Below, piece by piece: positions 8,945 to 17,611 of a stretch of DNA of 64,000 bases. Position 1 is the first letter of the stretch, and each line of letters starts with the position of its first letter. Made by a program: the position numbers and the translations under genes. Below the pieces are notes generated by a model. It worked only from the letters and a program-made list of their open reading frames with translations, was not told the origin of the DNA and did not search any database. Source of the DNA: Microbacterium luteum (lineage in GTDB: Bacteria; Actinomycetota; Actinomycetes; Actinomycetales; Microbacteriaceae); contig NZ_CP063814.1 in assembly GCF_015277875.1 (NCBI RefSeq), positions 3,162,001 through 3,226,000 of the forward strand, given 5' to 3'.

Positions 8945-10270
8945 GTGGCCACCGCACGCGACACCCTGAACCGGGACATCCTGCGTCTTGCGGTGCCCGC
9001 ACTCGGTGCGCTGGTCGCCGAGCCGCTCTTCCTCATCGTCGATTCGGCACTGGTCGGCCATCTCGGCACGACCCCGCTGGCTGCGCTCGGCATCGCCGGG
9101 GCCATCCTGCAGACGATCGTCGGGCTCATGGTCTTCCTCGCGTACTCGACCACGCCGGCCGTCGCGCGCCGGTTCGGCGCCGGCGATCCCACGCGAGCGG
9201 TCTCGGCGGGCATCGACGGCATGTGGCTCGCACTCGGCCTCGGAGCGCTGCTGGCCCTCGCCGGCTACCTGACGACGCCGTTCCTCGTCGGCCTCTTCGG
9301 CGCGACGGAGGCGGTCACCGCCGATGCGGAGACCTATCTCGGCATCTCGATGTGGGGGCTGCCGGCGATGCTCATCGTCTTCGCCGCGACCGGCCTGCTG
9401 CGCGGCCTGCAGGACACCGTCACCCCGTTGTGGATCGCCGGCCTGGGCTTCGCCGCGAACGCCCTGCTCAACGCTTTCTTCATCTACGGGCTCGGATGGG
9501 GTATCGCCGGATCGGCCGTCGGCACTGTGCTCGCGCAGTGGGGCATGGTGACCGCCTACGTCGTCGTGATCGGCCGCCACGCCCGCCGGCACGGCGCGGG
9601 CCTGCGGCCGCAGCGCGACGGAATCTCGGGCAGCGCCCGCTCCGGCGGGTGGCTGTTCCTGCGCACCGTCGCGCTGCGCGTCGCGCTGCTCGCCACCGTC
9701 GCCGTGGCCACGACGCTCGGCACCGAGGAGCTCGCCGGGTGGCAGGTGGCCTTCACCATCTTCTCCACCGCCGCGTTCGCCCTCGACGCGCTCGCGATCG
9801 CCGCCCAGGCACTCATCGGCAAGGGGCTCGGCGCCGCAGATGAGGCCGGAGTGCGGCGGGTCCTGCAGCGAACGCTCGCATGGGGAGTGGCCTTCGGGGT
9901 GCTCGTCGGGCTCGTCATCGGGGCGTCCTCCGGGGTCATCGGGCTCGTCTTCACCGGGGATCCGCAGCTGGCGGCGCTCGTGCAGCCGGCACTCATCGTG
10001 CTCGCCGTCGCGCAGCCGGTTGCCGGAGCGGTGTTCGTGCTCGACGGCGTGCTCATGGGCGCCGGGGATGCACGGTACCTCGCGATCGCGGGCGGGTTGA
10101 ACCTCATCCCCTACGTTCCGGTCCTCGTGGCGCTGAACGTCTTGTCGCTCGCAGGAGCAGCCGGGCTGGCGTGGTTGGCGGTGGCCTTCTTCGGCGTGTT
10201 CATGCTCGCGCGCCTTGCCACACTCGGCTGGCGCGTGCGCGGCCGGGCGTGGCTCACCGCCGGGGCGTGA
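8945..10270 (+). CDS. MATE family efflux transporter (DinF-like)
   Basis: A 441-residue multidrug/oxidised-metabolite exporter of the MATE family with about twelve hydrophobic segments and the internal two-fold repeat (PALGALVAEPLFLIVDSAL near the start). The sequence resembles the DinF branch, which exports organic cations in exchange for H+ or Na+; substrate is not predictable. The GTG at 8945 is preceded by TAGGCT at 8933-8938, a 6-nt gap that fits leaderless initiation. It is divergent from pepO and convergent with the RNA methyltransferase gene. Confidence 0.9.
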   Translation: MATARDTLNRDILRLAVPALGALVAEPLFLIVDSALVGHLGTTPLAALGIAGAILQTIVGLMVFLAYSTTPAVARRFGAGDPTRAVSAGIDGMWLALGLGALLALAGYLTTPFLVGLFGATEAVTADAETYLGISMWGLPAMLIVFAATGLLRGLQDTVTPLWIAGLGFAANALLNAFFIYGLGWGIAGSAVGTVLAQWGMVTAYVVVIGRHARRHGAGLRPQRDGISGSARSGGWLFLRTVALRVALLATVAVATTLGTEELAGWQVAFTIFSTAAFALDALAIAAQALIGKGLGAADEAGVRRVLQRTLAWGVAFGVLVGLVIGASSGVIGLVFTGDPQLAALVQPALIVLAVAQPVAGAVFVLDGVLMGAGDARYLAIAGGLNLIPYVPVLVALNVLSLAGAAGLAWLAVAFFGVFMLARLATLGWRVRGRAWLTAGA

Positions 10271-10291
10271 GGGAAGCGACGGAGCGGTCGA

Positions 10292-10951
10292 TCAGCCGGC
10301 CGCGTAGCGGCGGCACCACTCGTACATCACGACGGCGGCCGCAGCACCCGCGTTGATCGAGCGCGTGGAGCCGTACTGGGTGATCTGCACGGCGCCGGAT
10401 GCCGCGGCGAGGGCCTCGGGCGACAGCCCGGGGCCCTCCTGCCCGAACAGCAGCACGCACGCCTCGGGCAGTTCGGCGCGGTCGACCGGCTGCGATCCCG
10501 CGACGTTGTCGACCGCGACGATCGGCAGACCCGCATCCACCGCCCATGCGGTGAACGCGGCGACGTCGTCGTGGTGACGCACGTGCTGATAGCGGTCGGT
10601 GACCATCGCGCCGCGGCGGTTCCACCGCCGGCGCCCGATGATGTGCACTTCCGCCGCGAGGAACGCGTTGGCGCTGCGCACGATGGAGCCGATGTTGAGG
10701 TCGTGCTGCCAGTTCTCGATCGCGACGTGGAACGGGTGCCGCCGGGCGTCGAGGTCGGCGACGATCGCATCCATCGTCCAGTACCGGTAGCCGTCGACCA
10801 CATTGCGGCGGTCACCATCGGCGAGTAGCTCGCGGTCGTACCGCGGGTCGTCGGGCCACGCCGCCGCGCCGCCCGGCCACGGTCCGACGCCGTGCGCGGT
10901 CTGCGGCTCATCCGCGGCGGCCGTTCCGCCGTCGTTCCTCGGCTCTGTCAC
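10292..10951 (-). CDS. TrmH/SpoU family RNA 2'-O-methyltransferase
   Basis: A 219-residue SPOUT-class methyltransferase. The C-terminal trefoil knot is recognisable from VLLFGQEGPGLSPEAL and the closing motif YGSTRSINAGAAAAVVMYEW, and the N-terminal part carries the Asn-Ile-Gly-Ser-Ile-Val-Arg-Ser-Ala-Asn motif near residue 80 with the catalytic Arg. It should methylate a ribose 2'-OH in tRNA or rRNA; the exact nucleotide is not determinable. The GTG at 10951 has TAGCCT (10963-10958, reverse strand) 6 nt upstream. A palindromic element begins 24 bp upstream of the start. Confidence 0.88.
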   Translation of the reverse strand: MTEPRNDGGTAAADEPQTAHGVGPWPGGAAAWPDDPRYDRELLADGDRRNVVDGYRYWTMDAIVADLDARRHPFHVAIENWQHDLNIGSIVRSANAFLAAEVHIIGRRRWNRRGAMVTDRYQHVRHHDDVAAFTAWAVDAGLPIVAVDNVAGSQPVDRAELPEACVLLFGQEGPGLSPEALAAASGAVQITQYGSTRSINAGAAAAVVMYEWCRRYAAG

Positions 10952-10974
10952 TCCGAAAGGCTAGCCCGGCCGAC

Positions 10975-11062
10975 GTGCACCAACTCAGGCTGGGAGGTCC
11001 GGGGAAACCCTTCCCGGACCGGATTCGCCGCAAACGGCCTCGCGCAGCCTGAGTTGGTGCAC
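10975..11062. repeat. Palindromic intergenic element, family A copy 1 (88 bp)
   Basis: Perfect 18-bp terminal inverted repeats: GTGCACCAACTCAGGCTG at 10975-10992 and its exact reverse complement at 11045-11062. Between them is an inner hairpin (GGTCCGGGGA with TCCCGGACC) and the segment GGATTCGCCGCAAACGGCC. The perfect arms allow a long cruciform or RNA hairpin. Confidence 0.9.
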
Positions 11063-11190
11063 GATGCGGGGCGGGACCGGCAATGCCGGACGATGCCGCC
11101 CAGGAATGTCGACGGCACCGGGAATGCCCGTGAGCGGAAGGCGGACGGGGGATCAACGCGGCGCCGGGACGCGCGCCTCCTCCCACCGAC

Positions 11191-11278
11191 GTGCACCAAC
11201 TCAGGCTGGGTGGTTCGGTGAGGCCCCTCCCGGGCGGGAATCGCGGCAAACGGCCTCGCGCAGCCTGAGCTGGTGCAC
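11191..11278. repeat. Palindromic intergenic element, family A copy 2 (88 bp)
   Basis: Left arm at 11191-11208 is identical to copy 1; right arm at 11261-11278 differs by one base. Length is again exactly 88 bp. The right half shares CGGCAAACGGCCTCGCGCAG with copy 1 almost unchanged, while the left interior has diverged. Confidence 0.9.
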
Positions 11279-11451
11279 GGTGCGCGATGCGGGGCGGAAC
11301 GGGGGGCGGAACGGGGGCGGGACGGGGGGCGGAAGGGCGGCGAACCGGGCGGCGGAACGGCGGGCGGGGCGGGGCGGGGTGCCGGTGGGACCGGGCCGGG
11401 AGATGCCGGGTGGACCGGACGCGGCGGACGACGCGGGCGTAGGGTGCGGCC

Positions 11452-12483
11452 ATGGTGCACGCCCGACCGATGCCCGACGACGCCGGCCGCCTCGTCGCGT
11501 ACTACGACGACTTCGCGCGGCGGTGGGCGCACGGCACGTCGCCGCTCTACGAGGACTGGGCGGCCGGGATCGCTGCCGACCTCGAGATGATCGCGCGCAT
11601 CCGCCGCCTCCCACCTCGCCTGCAGCAGGCGAATCTCCTCTTCGCGGCCGCGCGCTGGGAGGGTGCCCCGCTCGACGACTACGAGAGATGGCGATCGTGG
11701 CTCGCCGAGAACTGGGATGCGGTCCTCGCCACCGCGTCGGTCCGCGCCACACAGACCAACGAAGTCGCGCGGTGCGCGACCCTGCTGCCGATGCTGTCGC
11801 GCATTGACGGCCCGGTAGCCCTCCTCGAGGTCGGTGCAGCGGCCGGCCTGTGCCTGCTCCCCGACCGGTACTCGTATCGGTTCCTCTCTCCCGCCGGCGT
11901 GCATGACCTGCACCCCGCGGGCGGCCCGAGCGCCGTGCTGCTGGAGTGCCGTATCGACGACGCACGGGATGCCCCCACACGCATGCCTCACATCGAATGG
12001 CGCGCCGGCATGGACCTGGCACCGATCGACCCCGCCGACCCCGACGCCGTCGCGTGGCTCGCCACGCTCGTCTGGCCGGGCCCCGATCACGATGCGCGCG
12101 TCGCCCGCCTGCGCGGAGCGGCCGCGATCGCCGCGGCGGATCCGCCGCGCGTCGACACCGGCGACCTGCTCGAGCGCGTGACGACCCTCGCCGCCGAGTC
12201 CCCCGCAGACGCGACGCTGGTGCTGTTCCACAGCGCGGTGCTCCTCTACCTCGATACACCTTCGCGTGCGCGTTTCGCCAGCCTCGCGCTGTCTCTCGGC
12301 GAGCGCCTGGGCCGACGCGTGGTGTGGTTGTCGAACGAGTCGGCCGGCACGTATCCCGAGGTCGACGCGCAGATTCCCGGCGGTGCGGACACGGCCCACC
12401 GATTCGTCCAGTCCGTCGATGGGCGCGCCGTGGCCCTCGCCGGACAGCACGGTGGCGTCTACGAGACGCGACCCTTCCTGTGA
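11452..12483 (+). CDS. DUF2332 domain-containing protein
   Basis: A 343-residue protein of the DUF2332 family, found in actinobacteria and proteobacteria with no settled function. The family signature is clear: an N-terminal helical part with RWAHGTSPLYEDWA, then QTNEVARCATLLPML, then a glycine-rich segment ALLEVGAAAGLCLLPDRY near residue 125 that resembles an S-adenosylmethionine-binding motif I, and VLFHSAVLLYL near 265. A methyltransferase-like activity is inference only. The ATG at 11452 follows TAGGGT at 11440-11445. Translation ends at 12483, just as a GTRACGACGCC repeat tract begins. Confidence 0.8.
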   Translation: MVHARPMPDDAGRLVAYYDDFARRWAHGTSPLYEDWAAGIAADLEMIARIRRLPPRLQQANLLFAAARWEGAPLDDYERWRSWLAENWDAVLATASVRATQTNEVARCATLLPMLSRIDGPVALLEVGAAAGLCLLPDRYSYRFLSPAGVHDLHPAGGPSAVLLECRIDDARDAPTRMPHIEWRAGMDLAPIDPADPDAVAWLATLVWPGPDHDARVARLRGAAAIAAADPPRVDTGDLLERVTTLAAESPADATLVLFHSAVLLYLDTPSRARFASLALSLGERLGRRVVWLSNESAGTYPEVDAQIPGGADTAHRFVQSVDGRAVALAGQHGGVYETRPFL

Positions 12484-12556
12484 CAACGCCACCTGTAACG
12501 ACGCCGCCTGTAACGACGCCACCGCGCGTGACGACGCCACCGCGCGTGACGACGCC
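12481..12556. repeat. Short tandem repeat of GTRACGACGCC units
   Basis: The core GTRACGACGCC or a close variant occurs five times with 15- or 18-bp spacing, starting at the stop codon of the DUF2332 gene. All spacings are multiples of three; in a frame different from the upstream gene the tract reads as repeated Val-Thr-Thr-Pro-Pro. It ends 16 bp before the -10 hexamer of the DtxR-type gene. Confidence 0.75.
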
Positions 12557-12584
12557 GGAAACATCCTCTGAGTAGCCTGGAGCG

Positions 12585-13217
12585 GTGGCCTCTCCCGCCG
12601 TCGACGACTACCTGAAGACGATCTACCACCACACCGAGTGGCAGGACGAGCGCATGACGCCGTCCCAGCTGGCCGGCGTGCTCGGCCTCGCCCCGTCGAG
12701 CGTGACCGAGATGGTGAAGAAGCTGGCGAGCCTCGGGCTGGTGACCCACCGCCCGTACGGTCCGGTCTCGTTGACGGCGACGGGCGAGCGTCGCGCTGCC
12801 GCCATCATCCGCCGGCACCGCCTCATCGAGACGTGGCTCGTGCGCGAGTTCGGCTACGCGTGGGACGAGGTGCACGACGAAGCCGAGGTGCTCGAGCATG
12901 CGATCAGCGACCGCCTTCTCGCCGGCATCGACGACCTCCTCGGTCATCCGCTGTTCGACCCGCACGGCGACGCGATCCCGCGGGCCGACGGAACGGTCGT
13001 GCGCGAGCCGTTCGTGCTGCTCGCGGATGCGGCGGCCGGCCACACCGGCCGGGTGCTGCGCGTGAGCGACCGCGACGCCGACGTGCTGCGCGTCGCCGAA
13101 GCGGCCGGGATGACGGTCGCCACCGAGGTCACCGTGACGGCGGCCGGCGTGCGGGTCGGCGACGCGGAGACGGCGCTGGACGACGACGTGCGACAGGCGG
13201 TGTGGCTCAGCGCCTGA
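12585..13217 (+). CDS. DtxR/MntR family metal-dependent regulator
   Basis: A 210-residue metalloregulator. Residues 1-65 form the winged helix (MTPSQLAGVLGLAPSSVTEMVKK as recognition region), residues 66-140 the dimerisation/metal domain with IIRRHRLIETWL and HDEAEVLEHAIS supplying His/Glu ligands, and residues 150-210 an SH3-like FeoA-type domain. The position that is Cys102 in DtxR is not Cys here, which is more typical of Mn-sensing members; metal choice is inference. The GTG at 12585 has TAGCCT at 12573-12578, 6 nt upstream. Its 3' end overlaps the convergent SDR gene by 11 bp. No target gene is adjacent. Confidence 0.88.
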   Translation: MASPAVDDYLKTIYHHTEWQDERMTPSQLAGVLGLAPSSVTEMVKKLASLGLVTHRPYGPVSLTATGERRAAAIIRRHRLIETWLVREFGYAWDEVHDEAEVLEHAISDRLLAGIDDLLGHPLFDPHGDAIPRADGTVVREPFVLLADAAAGHTGRVLRVSDRDADVLRVAEAAGMTVATEVTVTAAGVRVGDAETALDDDVRQAVWLSA

Positions 13218-14169
13218 GCCGCTTGGTCTTGGCGGCTTTGGCGAAGGGCCAGGCGACGCCGGTCGCGTGCTCGCACACCTCCCAGATGCGCGCGGCGACC
13301 TCACGGTCCTGGGTGACGCGCGACGACGTGCCGCGTCGAGGCTCGCCCCGAAGCCGGGCGCGCGGTCCCCAGTACTCGCCCCCGGCGACATCGGATGCCG
13401 CCAGCGCGTGCACGAGGGGCTGCGCGCCGACCTCCTTGGACTGGGTGACGGGCGCCTGGATATTGTCGGCGAAGCGCGTCAGCCGGGAGGGATTGTTCAC
13501 GCCGCGGATGCCGGCGGTGCGTCCGCTGGTGGAGTAGCCCGGATGCGCCACGACGCTCGCGACCGCCACGTCGGCGCCGCGCAGGCGGCGGTCGGCTTCG
13601 AACCCGAGCGAGCTGGTCGCGATCTTCGACTGCACGTAGGCGCGCCAGGGCGTGTAGCCCTCGGACAGCTGCGGGTCGACCGGGTCGTATCGCCACATCG
13701 AGGTCGACATGCTCCCCACCCACACCATGCGTCCGCCTGCCGCGGCGAGCGCGGGAAGCAGCTCGCCGGCCAGCGCGAAATGGCCGAGCACGTTGGTGGC
13801 GAAGACGAGCTCGTTGCCGTCGCGCGTGAGGGTGCGCCGTTTCGGCGGATGCACGATGCCGGCATTCAGCAGCACGCCGTCGAGCGCACCGCGGCTGCGG
13901 AGGGTGGCGGCGGCGGCGCGCAGCGAGCCGGAGTTGCTGGTGTCGATGACGAGGGATTCGACCGCATCGCGTCCGGCAGCCTCGGGCACCCGGCGGAAGA
14001 GGGCCGCGCGAGCCGCGGCGAGGCGAGCGGGATTGCGCGCCGACATGATCACGTCCGCCCCGGCCCGCACGAGGTGCTCGCACGAGAAGTAGCCGAGACC
14101 CGCGTTGGAACCCGTGACGAGGTACGTCCGGCCGGTGAGGTCGGGGAGATGCCACTCGGGTCCACTCAC
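13207..14169 (-). CDS. SDR family oxidoreductase (retinol dehydrogenase-like)
   Basis: A 320-residue short-chain dehydrogenase of the longer, retinol-dehydrogenase/protochlorophyllide-reductase-like type. The cofactor motif TGSNAGLG lies at about 20-27, NAG near residue 103, and the catalytic YVQSK near 185. The C-terminal 50 residues extend beyond the core fold. The start GTG at 14169 is preceded by TAGGGT on the reverse strand with a 6-nt gap. Substrate unknown; the actinobacterial relatives are annotated only as oxidoreductases. Confidence 0.85.
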   Translation of the reverse strand: MSGPEWHLPDLTGRTYLVTGSNAGLGYFSCEHLVRAGADVIMSARNPARLAAARAALFRRVPEAAGRDAVESLVIDTSNSGSLRAAAATLRSRGALDGVLLNAGIVHPPKRRTLTRDGNELVFATNVLGHFALAGELLPALAAAGGRMVWVGSMSTSMWRYDPVDPQLSEGYTPWRAYVQSKIATSSLGFEADRRLRGADVAVASVVAHPGYSTSGRTAGIRGVNNPSRLTRFADNIQAPVTQSKEVGAQPLVHALAASDVAGGEYWGPRARLRGEPRRGTSSRVTQDREVAARIWEVCEHATGVAWPFAKAAKTKRLRR

Positions 14170-14274
14170 ACGACGACCCTATGCCGCACATGCCCGATGC
14201 GGAATGGGGCGCGCGGGCGCGTCGCGGTCGGCCTCTCGTCGGACAGCGCGGGCCGCGCCGCATAGGCTGTGCCC

Positions 14275-15099
14275 ATGCGTACCCGTGACGAGGTCGAATG
14301 CTGGCTCACCGACATGGACGGCGTGCTCGTCCATGAGAACACCCCCATCCCCGGCGCATCCGAGCTTCTCCAGCAGTGGCGGGATCTCGGAGTGCCGTTT
14401 CTCGTTCTCACGAACAATTCGATCTTCACGCCGCGCGACCTCAGTGCGCGACTGCGCGCATCCGGTCTCGTCGTGCCCGAGGAGGCCATCTGGACCTCCG
14501 CCCTCGCGACCGCGGACTTCCTGCGCTCGCAGATGCCGGGCGGCAGCGCCTTCGTCATCGGCGAGGCGGGCCTGACGACCGCTCTCCACGAGGCCGGGTT
14601 CATCATGACCGAGACCGATCCGGACTACGTGGTGATCGGCGAGACGCGCAACTACTCCTTCGAGGCGATCACGAAGGCGATCCGCTTCATCCGCGGTGGC
14701 GCCCGGTTCATCGCCACCAACCCCGATGCGACCGGCCCCTCGGTCGAGGGCGTGCTGCCGGCGACCGGGGCGATCTCGGCCCTCATCTCCAAGGCGACGG
14801 GCAAGGAGCCGTATGTCGTCGGCAAGCCGAACCCGATGATGTTCCGCTCGGCCCTGAACCGCATCGGCGCGCACTCCGAGAACACCGGCATGATCGGCGA
14901 CCGGATGGACACCGACGTCGTGGCGGGGATCGAAGCGGGCCTGCACACCGTGTTGGTGCGCACCGGCATCTCCGATGACGCCGAGATCGAGCGCTATCCG
15001 TTCCGCCCCGACGAGATCCTGGACTCCGTCGCCGAACTGCTCGCCGACGACCCGATCGAGGCCGAGATGCCCGAGGGCGAAGTCACCCACGGGCTGTGA
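14275..15099 (+). CDS. HAD-IIA family sugar/nucleotide phosphatase (NagD-like)
   Basis: A 274-residue haloacid dehalogenase-like phosphatase of subfamily IIA. Motif I is DMDGVL (nucleophile Asp16, acid/base Asp18 approximately), motif II is VLTNNS, motif III Lys lies in VVGKPNPMMF and motif IV is MIGDRMDTDVV. A C2-type cap spans about 80-180. Relatives dephosphorylate nucleotides or sugar phosphates such as 4-nitrophenyl phosphate in vitro; physiological substrate unknown. The ATG at 14275 is used because TAGGCT ends 6 nt before it; a GTG two codons earlier is the alternative. It overlaps the convergent monooxygenase gene by 17 bp. Confidence 0.9.
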   Translation: MRTRDEVECWLTDMDGVLVHENTPIPGASELLQQWRDLGVPFLVLTNNSIFTPRDLSARLRASGLVVPEEAIWTSALATADFLRSQMPGGSAFVIGEAGLTTALHEAGFIMTETDPDYVVIGETRNYSFEAITKAIRFIRGGARFIATNPDATGPSVEGVLPATGAISALISKATGKEPYVVGKPNPMMFRSALNRIGAHSENTGMIGDRMDTDVVAGIEAGLHTVLVRTGISDDAEIERYPFRPDEILDSVAELLADDPIEAEMPEGEVTHGL

Positions 15100-16375
15100 C
15101 GCTCGGGCTCCCCACCGCCCAGAGCGGCTGCGGCAGGTCGCCGGTGAGCACCCACGCGCCGACCCAGCGGTTCTTGTAGAGCACCGGATTGTGGCTCGAG
15201 ACCGTGCGGGCGTTCCGCCAATGCCGGTCGAGCGACGCGCCGCGCGCCGTGGATGAGGCACCCAGCGCGTCGAACAGGCGCGATGCGATCGTCTGCACCG
15301 CACCGGTGGCGAACGACTGCGCCTGTGCAGCCCGGATCTCCGCGATCGCGTCGGCCGCCCGCGCGCGCTCTCGCAGCGCCTCGTCACCGGGGTCGTCGCG
15401 CACCGCTCGCGCGGCGGCGACGGCGTCGTCGACGGCGCCTGCCACGGCGTGCACCGTCGACTCGACCGCGTAGGCGGAGGCCGCGAGCTCACCGATCAGA
15501 GCCTGGATCTGCACGTCGTCCTGCGCGCGATCGGCCGTTCCGTGGCTGTACACCCGCGCTCGCGACCGCACCGCATCCGCCGCATCGGAAACCGCCCGAT
15601 GCGCGATCCCCGCCAGCACGCTCAGCAGCACCAGCTGGTAGAGCGCCGTCTGGTATCCGAAGCGTTCGGCCACCGGCAGCACGTCGGCGGCGTCGACAAC
15701 GGCGTCATCGAACACGATGGTGCCGGTCCCCGTGCCTCGCTGCCCGAATCCGTCCCAGTCGTCGCTCACGCTCACCCCGGGCTGATCGAGCCGCACGAGC
15801 ACCGCGACATCGACGCCGTCCGCAACACGATGGGCGACCGCGTCGGTCCATTCCGCGAAGATGCTACCGGTGGTGTAGAACTTGCGTCCACGCACCCGCA
15901 GGGTGCCGTCGACGTCGACGCGCAGCTCGGTGCCCGCGCGTGACGTGGTCGATCCGGATGCTTCGCTCCACGCGTTGCCGGTGGTCTCGCCCTCCACCAC
16001 CCGCCGGATCCACCGGTCACCGAACCCGCGGTCGGTCGTGGTCAGCGCCTGCTCGACGAGGGCGAAGTGGCCGCGGAAGATCTGCGGCACGTTCGCGTCG
16101 GCGGCCGCGATCGCGATCAGCAGCGGCGTGAGGCTCGCCCAGTCGGTACCGAGCCCGCCGTCCTCGACGCTGACGCGCGCGCGTCCGATGCCGAGGTCGC
16201 GCAGCTCGCGCACCGCCTCGAACGGCAGATCTCGCCCGCGGTCACGAGCTGCCGCCTCCTCGGCGATGCGCTCCACTGTCGGGCGGAACCGTTCCTCGAG
16301 GTCTCGCGGCACCGCCGCCCACACCTGGTCGGTGAAATCCGTGCGGAGAGGGGCCGCCACCGTCTGGCCGTTCAC
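15083..16375 (-). CDS. DszC/SfnB-type acyl-CoA dehydrogenase-fold flavin monooxygenase
   Basis: A 430-residue flavoprotein of the acyl-CoA dehydrogenase superfamily, in the branch that uses reduced FMN and O2 to attack organosulfur or related compounds (DszC, SfnB). Diagnostic is the C-terminal RHWRNARTVSSHNP segment near 400, equivalent to the LHWRNxRTHxLHDP motif of that branch. It is paralogous to the preceding gene. The GTG start at 16375 overlaps the upstream TGA stop (GTGA), so translation is coupled; upstream extensions are not family-like. Third gene of the operon that begins with the LLM oxidoreductase. Substrate not determinable. Confidence 0.8.
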   Translation of the reverse strand: MNGQTVAAPLRTDFTDQVWAAVPRDLEERFRPTVERIAEEAAARDRGRDLPFEAVRELRDLGIGRARVSVEDGGLGTDWASLTPLLIAIAAADANVPQIFRGHFALVEQALTTTDRGFGDRWIRRVVEGETTGNAWSEASGSTTSRAGTELRVDVDGTLRVRGRKFYTTGSIFAEWTDAVAHRVADGVDVAVLVRLDQPGVSVSDDWDGFGQRGTGTGTIVFDDAVVDAADVLPVAERFGYQTALYQLVLLSVLAGIAHRAVSDAADAVRSRARVYSHGTADRAQDDVQIQALIGELAASAYAVESTVHAVAGAVDDAVAAARAVRDDPGDEALRERARAADAIAEIRAAQAQSFATGAVQTIASRLFDALGASSTARGASLDRHWRNARTVSSHNPVLYKNRWVGAWVLTGDLPQPLWAVGSPSVTARG

Positions 16376-17601
16376 GTGTACAGGGAGATCGGCTGGACGG
16401 CACCGGTGAGAAAGTGGGCTCCCACTTCGAGTTTCTTGTAGTCGACCGGGTCGTGCAGGGAGTGCGTGCGGATGTTGCGCCAGTGCAGGTCGAGACCCAC
16501 GCGGCTCGCCGTCGAACTCGTGCCGGTCGCTTCGAACACGCGGTGGGCGACGTCGGTGGCGGTGTCGCTGGCGACCACCTTGAGCTGCGCGACCTCGACG
16601 GCAAGTCGTGCGCGGTCCTTCGCGGAGACGTCGGCGCCGAGGGCGATGGTCTCGTCGAATCGGCGGTTCACCCGATCGGCGAGCGCCGACACCGCAGCCG
16701 TCTTCGACACGAGCTCGCCATAGAGACGTCGGACGAACGGGTCGTCCCGGTAGGTGGAGGCCTCGGACAGGAACCACGCGTTCGGCCGCGCAACGGTCAG
16801 GTCGCGCGCCTGCGCGAGCGCGCCCTCCGCGATTCCGAGGTAGAGATTGCCGAACATCAGCTGGATGCCGGGTGTCACGAAGCTCTGGATCGGCTCGTCG
16901 GTGCCGAACCCGAGAACATGCTCCGGGTCGACGCGCACGTTTCGGTAGGTCACGGTGTTGCTGGCCGACAGCCGCTGGCCCAGGTTGTCCCAGTCGTCCA
17001 CGAGCTCGACGCCGGGATGCCCATGGGGGAGCACCAGGTAGGCGAACGCTCCCGCGTCGGGGCCGTCTTCGACAACAGCGTTGATGAGCAGCGCCTCACC
17101 GACTCCCGACCCGGTGGAGTACCGCTTGAAGCCGTCGAGGCGGTAGCCGTCGCCGTCCACCGTGAGCGTCAGGTTCGGATCCACCGGGTTGACCGAGTCG
17201 CCCCAGATCCAGCGGCCGTCGATCGAGGAGCGGAACCAGCGCTCCCGCTCGTCGGGCGCGGCGACCAGCGCGATGTTCGCCTCGTTGATGTAGTGGTATC
17301 CGAGCAGCTGCGCGATCGAGGCGTCGCGTCGGGCGATGATGCGCACCACCCTCGCGGCGGTCTCCCACTGGGCCCCGCCGCCGCCGAACTCGACGGGATC
17401 GAGCAGGGTCGTGAGAGCGGCATCCTGCAGCAGCCGAGCCTCGGCGAACGGCTGCGCGTTGGCGCGGTCCCGGGCGAGGGCGTCGGCGCCGAGCGTCTCG
17501 GCGACGGCCTCGGCCACGGCATCCCATCGCGCGAGCTCCGCGTCGGTGGCGGTGCCCGACCAGTGGGTACGGGGCGGGGCGAGGCTGGTGGTGGCGGTCA
17601 T
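16372..17601 (-). CDS. DszC/SfnB-type acyl-CoA dehydrogenase-fold flavin monooxygenase
   Basis: A 409-residue paralogue of the gene that follows it. It has the acyl-CoA dehydrogenase N-terminal helical, central beta-barrel (IWGDSVNPVDPN, YSTGSGVGEA) and C-terminal helical domains, and the branch motif LHWRNIRTHSLHDPVDYKK close to the C-terminus with the His implicated in FMN chemistry in DszC. The ATG at 17601 has GAGGAGAAA upstream and follows the LLM oxidoreductase gene after 10 bp. Two tandem copies suggest successive oxidations or two substrates. Such enzymes need a flavin reductase, which is not encoded nearby. Confidence 0.82.
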   Translation of the reverse strand: MTATTSLAPPRTHWSGTATDAELARWDAVAEAVAETLGADALARDRANAQPFAEARLLQDAALTTLLDPVEFGGGGAQWETAARVVRIIARRDASIAQLLGYHYINEANIALVAAPDERERWFRSSIDGRWIWGDSVNPVDPNLTLTVDGDGYRLDGFKRYSTGSGVGEALLINAVVEDGPDAGAFAYLVLPHGHPGVELVDDWDNLGQRLSASNTVTYRNVRVDPEHVLGFGTDEPIQSFVTPGIQLMFGNLYLGIAEGALAQARDLTVARPNAWFLSEASTYRDDPFVRRLYGELVSKTAAVSALADRVNRRFDETIALGADVSAKDRARLAVEVAQLKVVASDTATDVAHRVFEATGTSSTASRVGLDLHWRNIRTHSLHDPVDYKKLEVGAHFLTGAVQPISLYT

Positions 17602-17611
17602 GCGTTTCTCC

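Larger units (their letters stand above)
10952..11451. other. 500-bp gene-free region with two palindromic elements
   Basis: This space separates the divergent TrmH-type and DUF2332 genes. It holds two 88-bp inverted-repeat elements (listed separately), a 128-bp spacer between them and, from about 11280 to 11400, a purine-rich run of repeated GGCGGAACGG-like units. The leaderless -10 hexamers of both flanking genes lie at its edges. No convincing coding sequence was seen. Confidence 0.8.

Noticed and set aside
10975..11278. CRISPR-like array from the paired palindromes
   Set aside because: Only two units occur here, each 88 bp with internal divergence, the spacing is 128 bp, and no cas gene is present.
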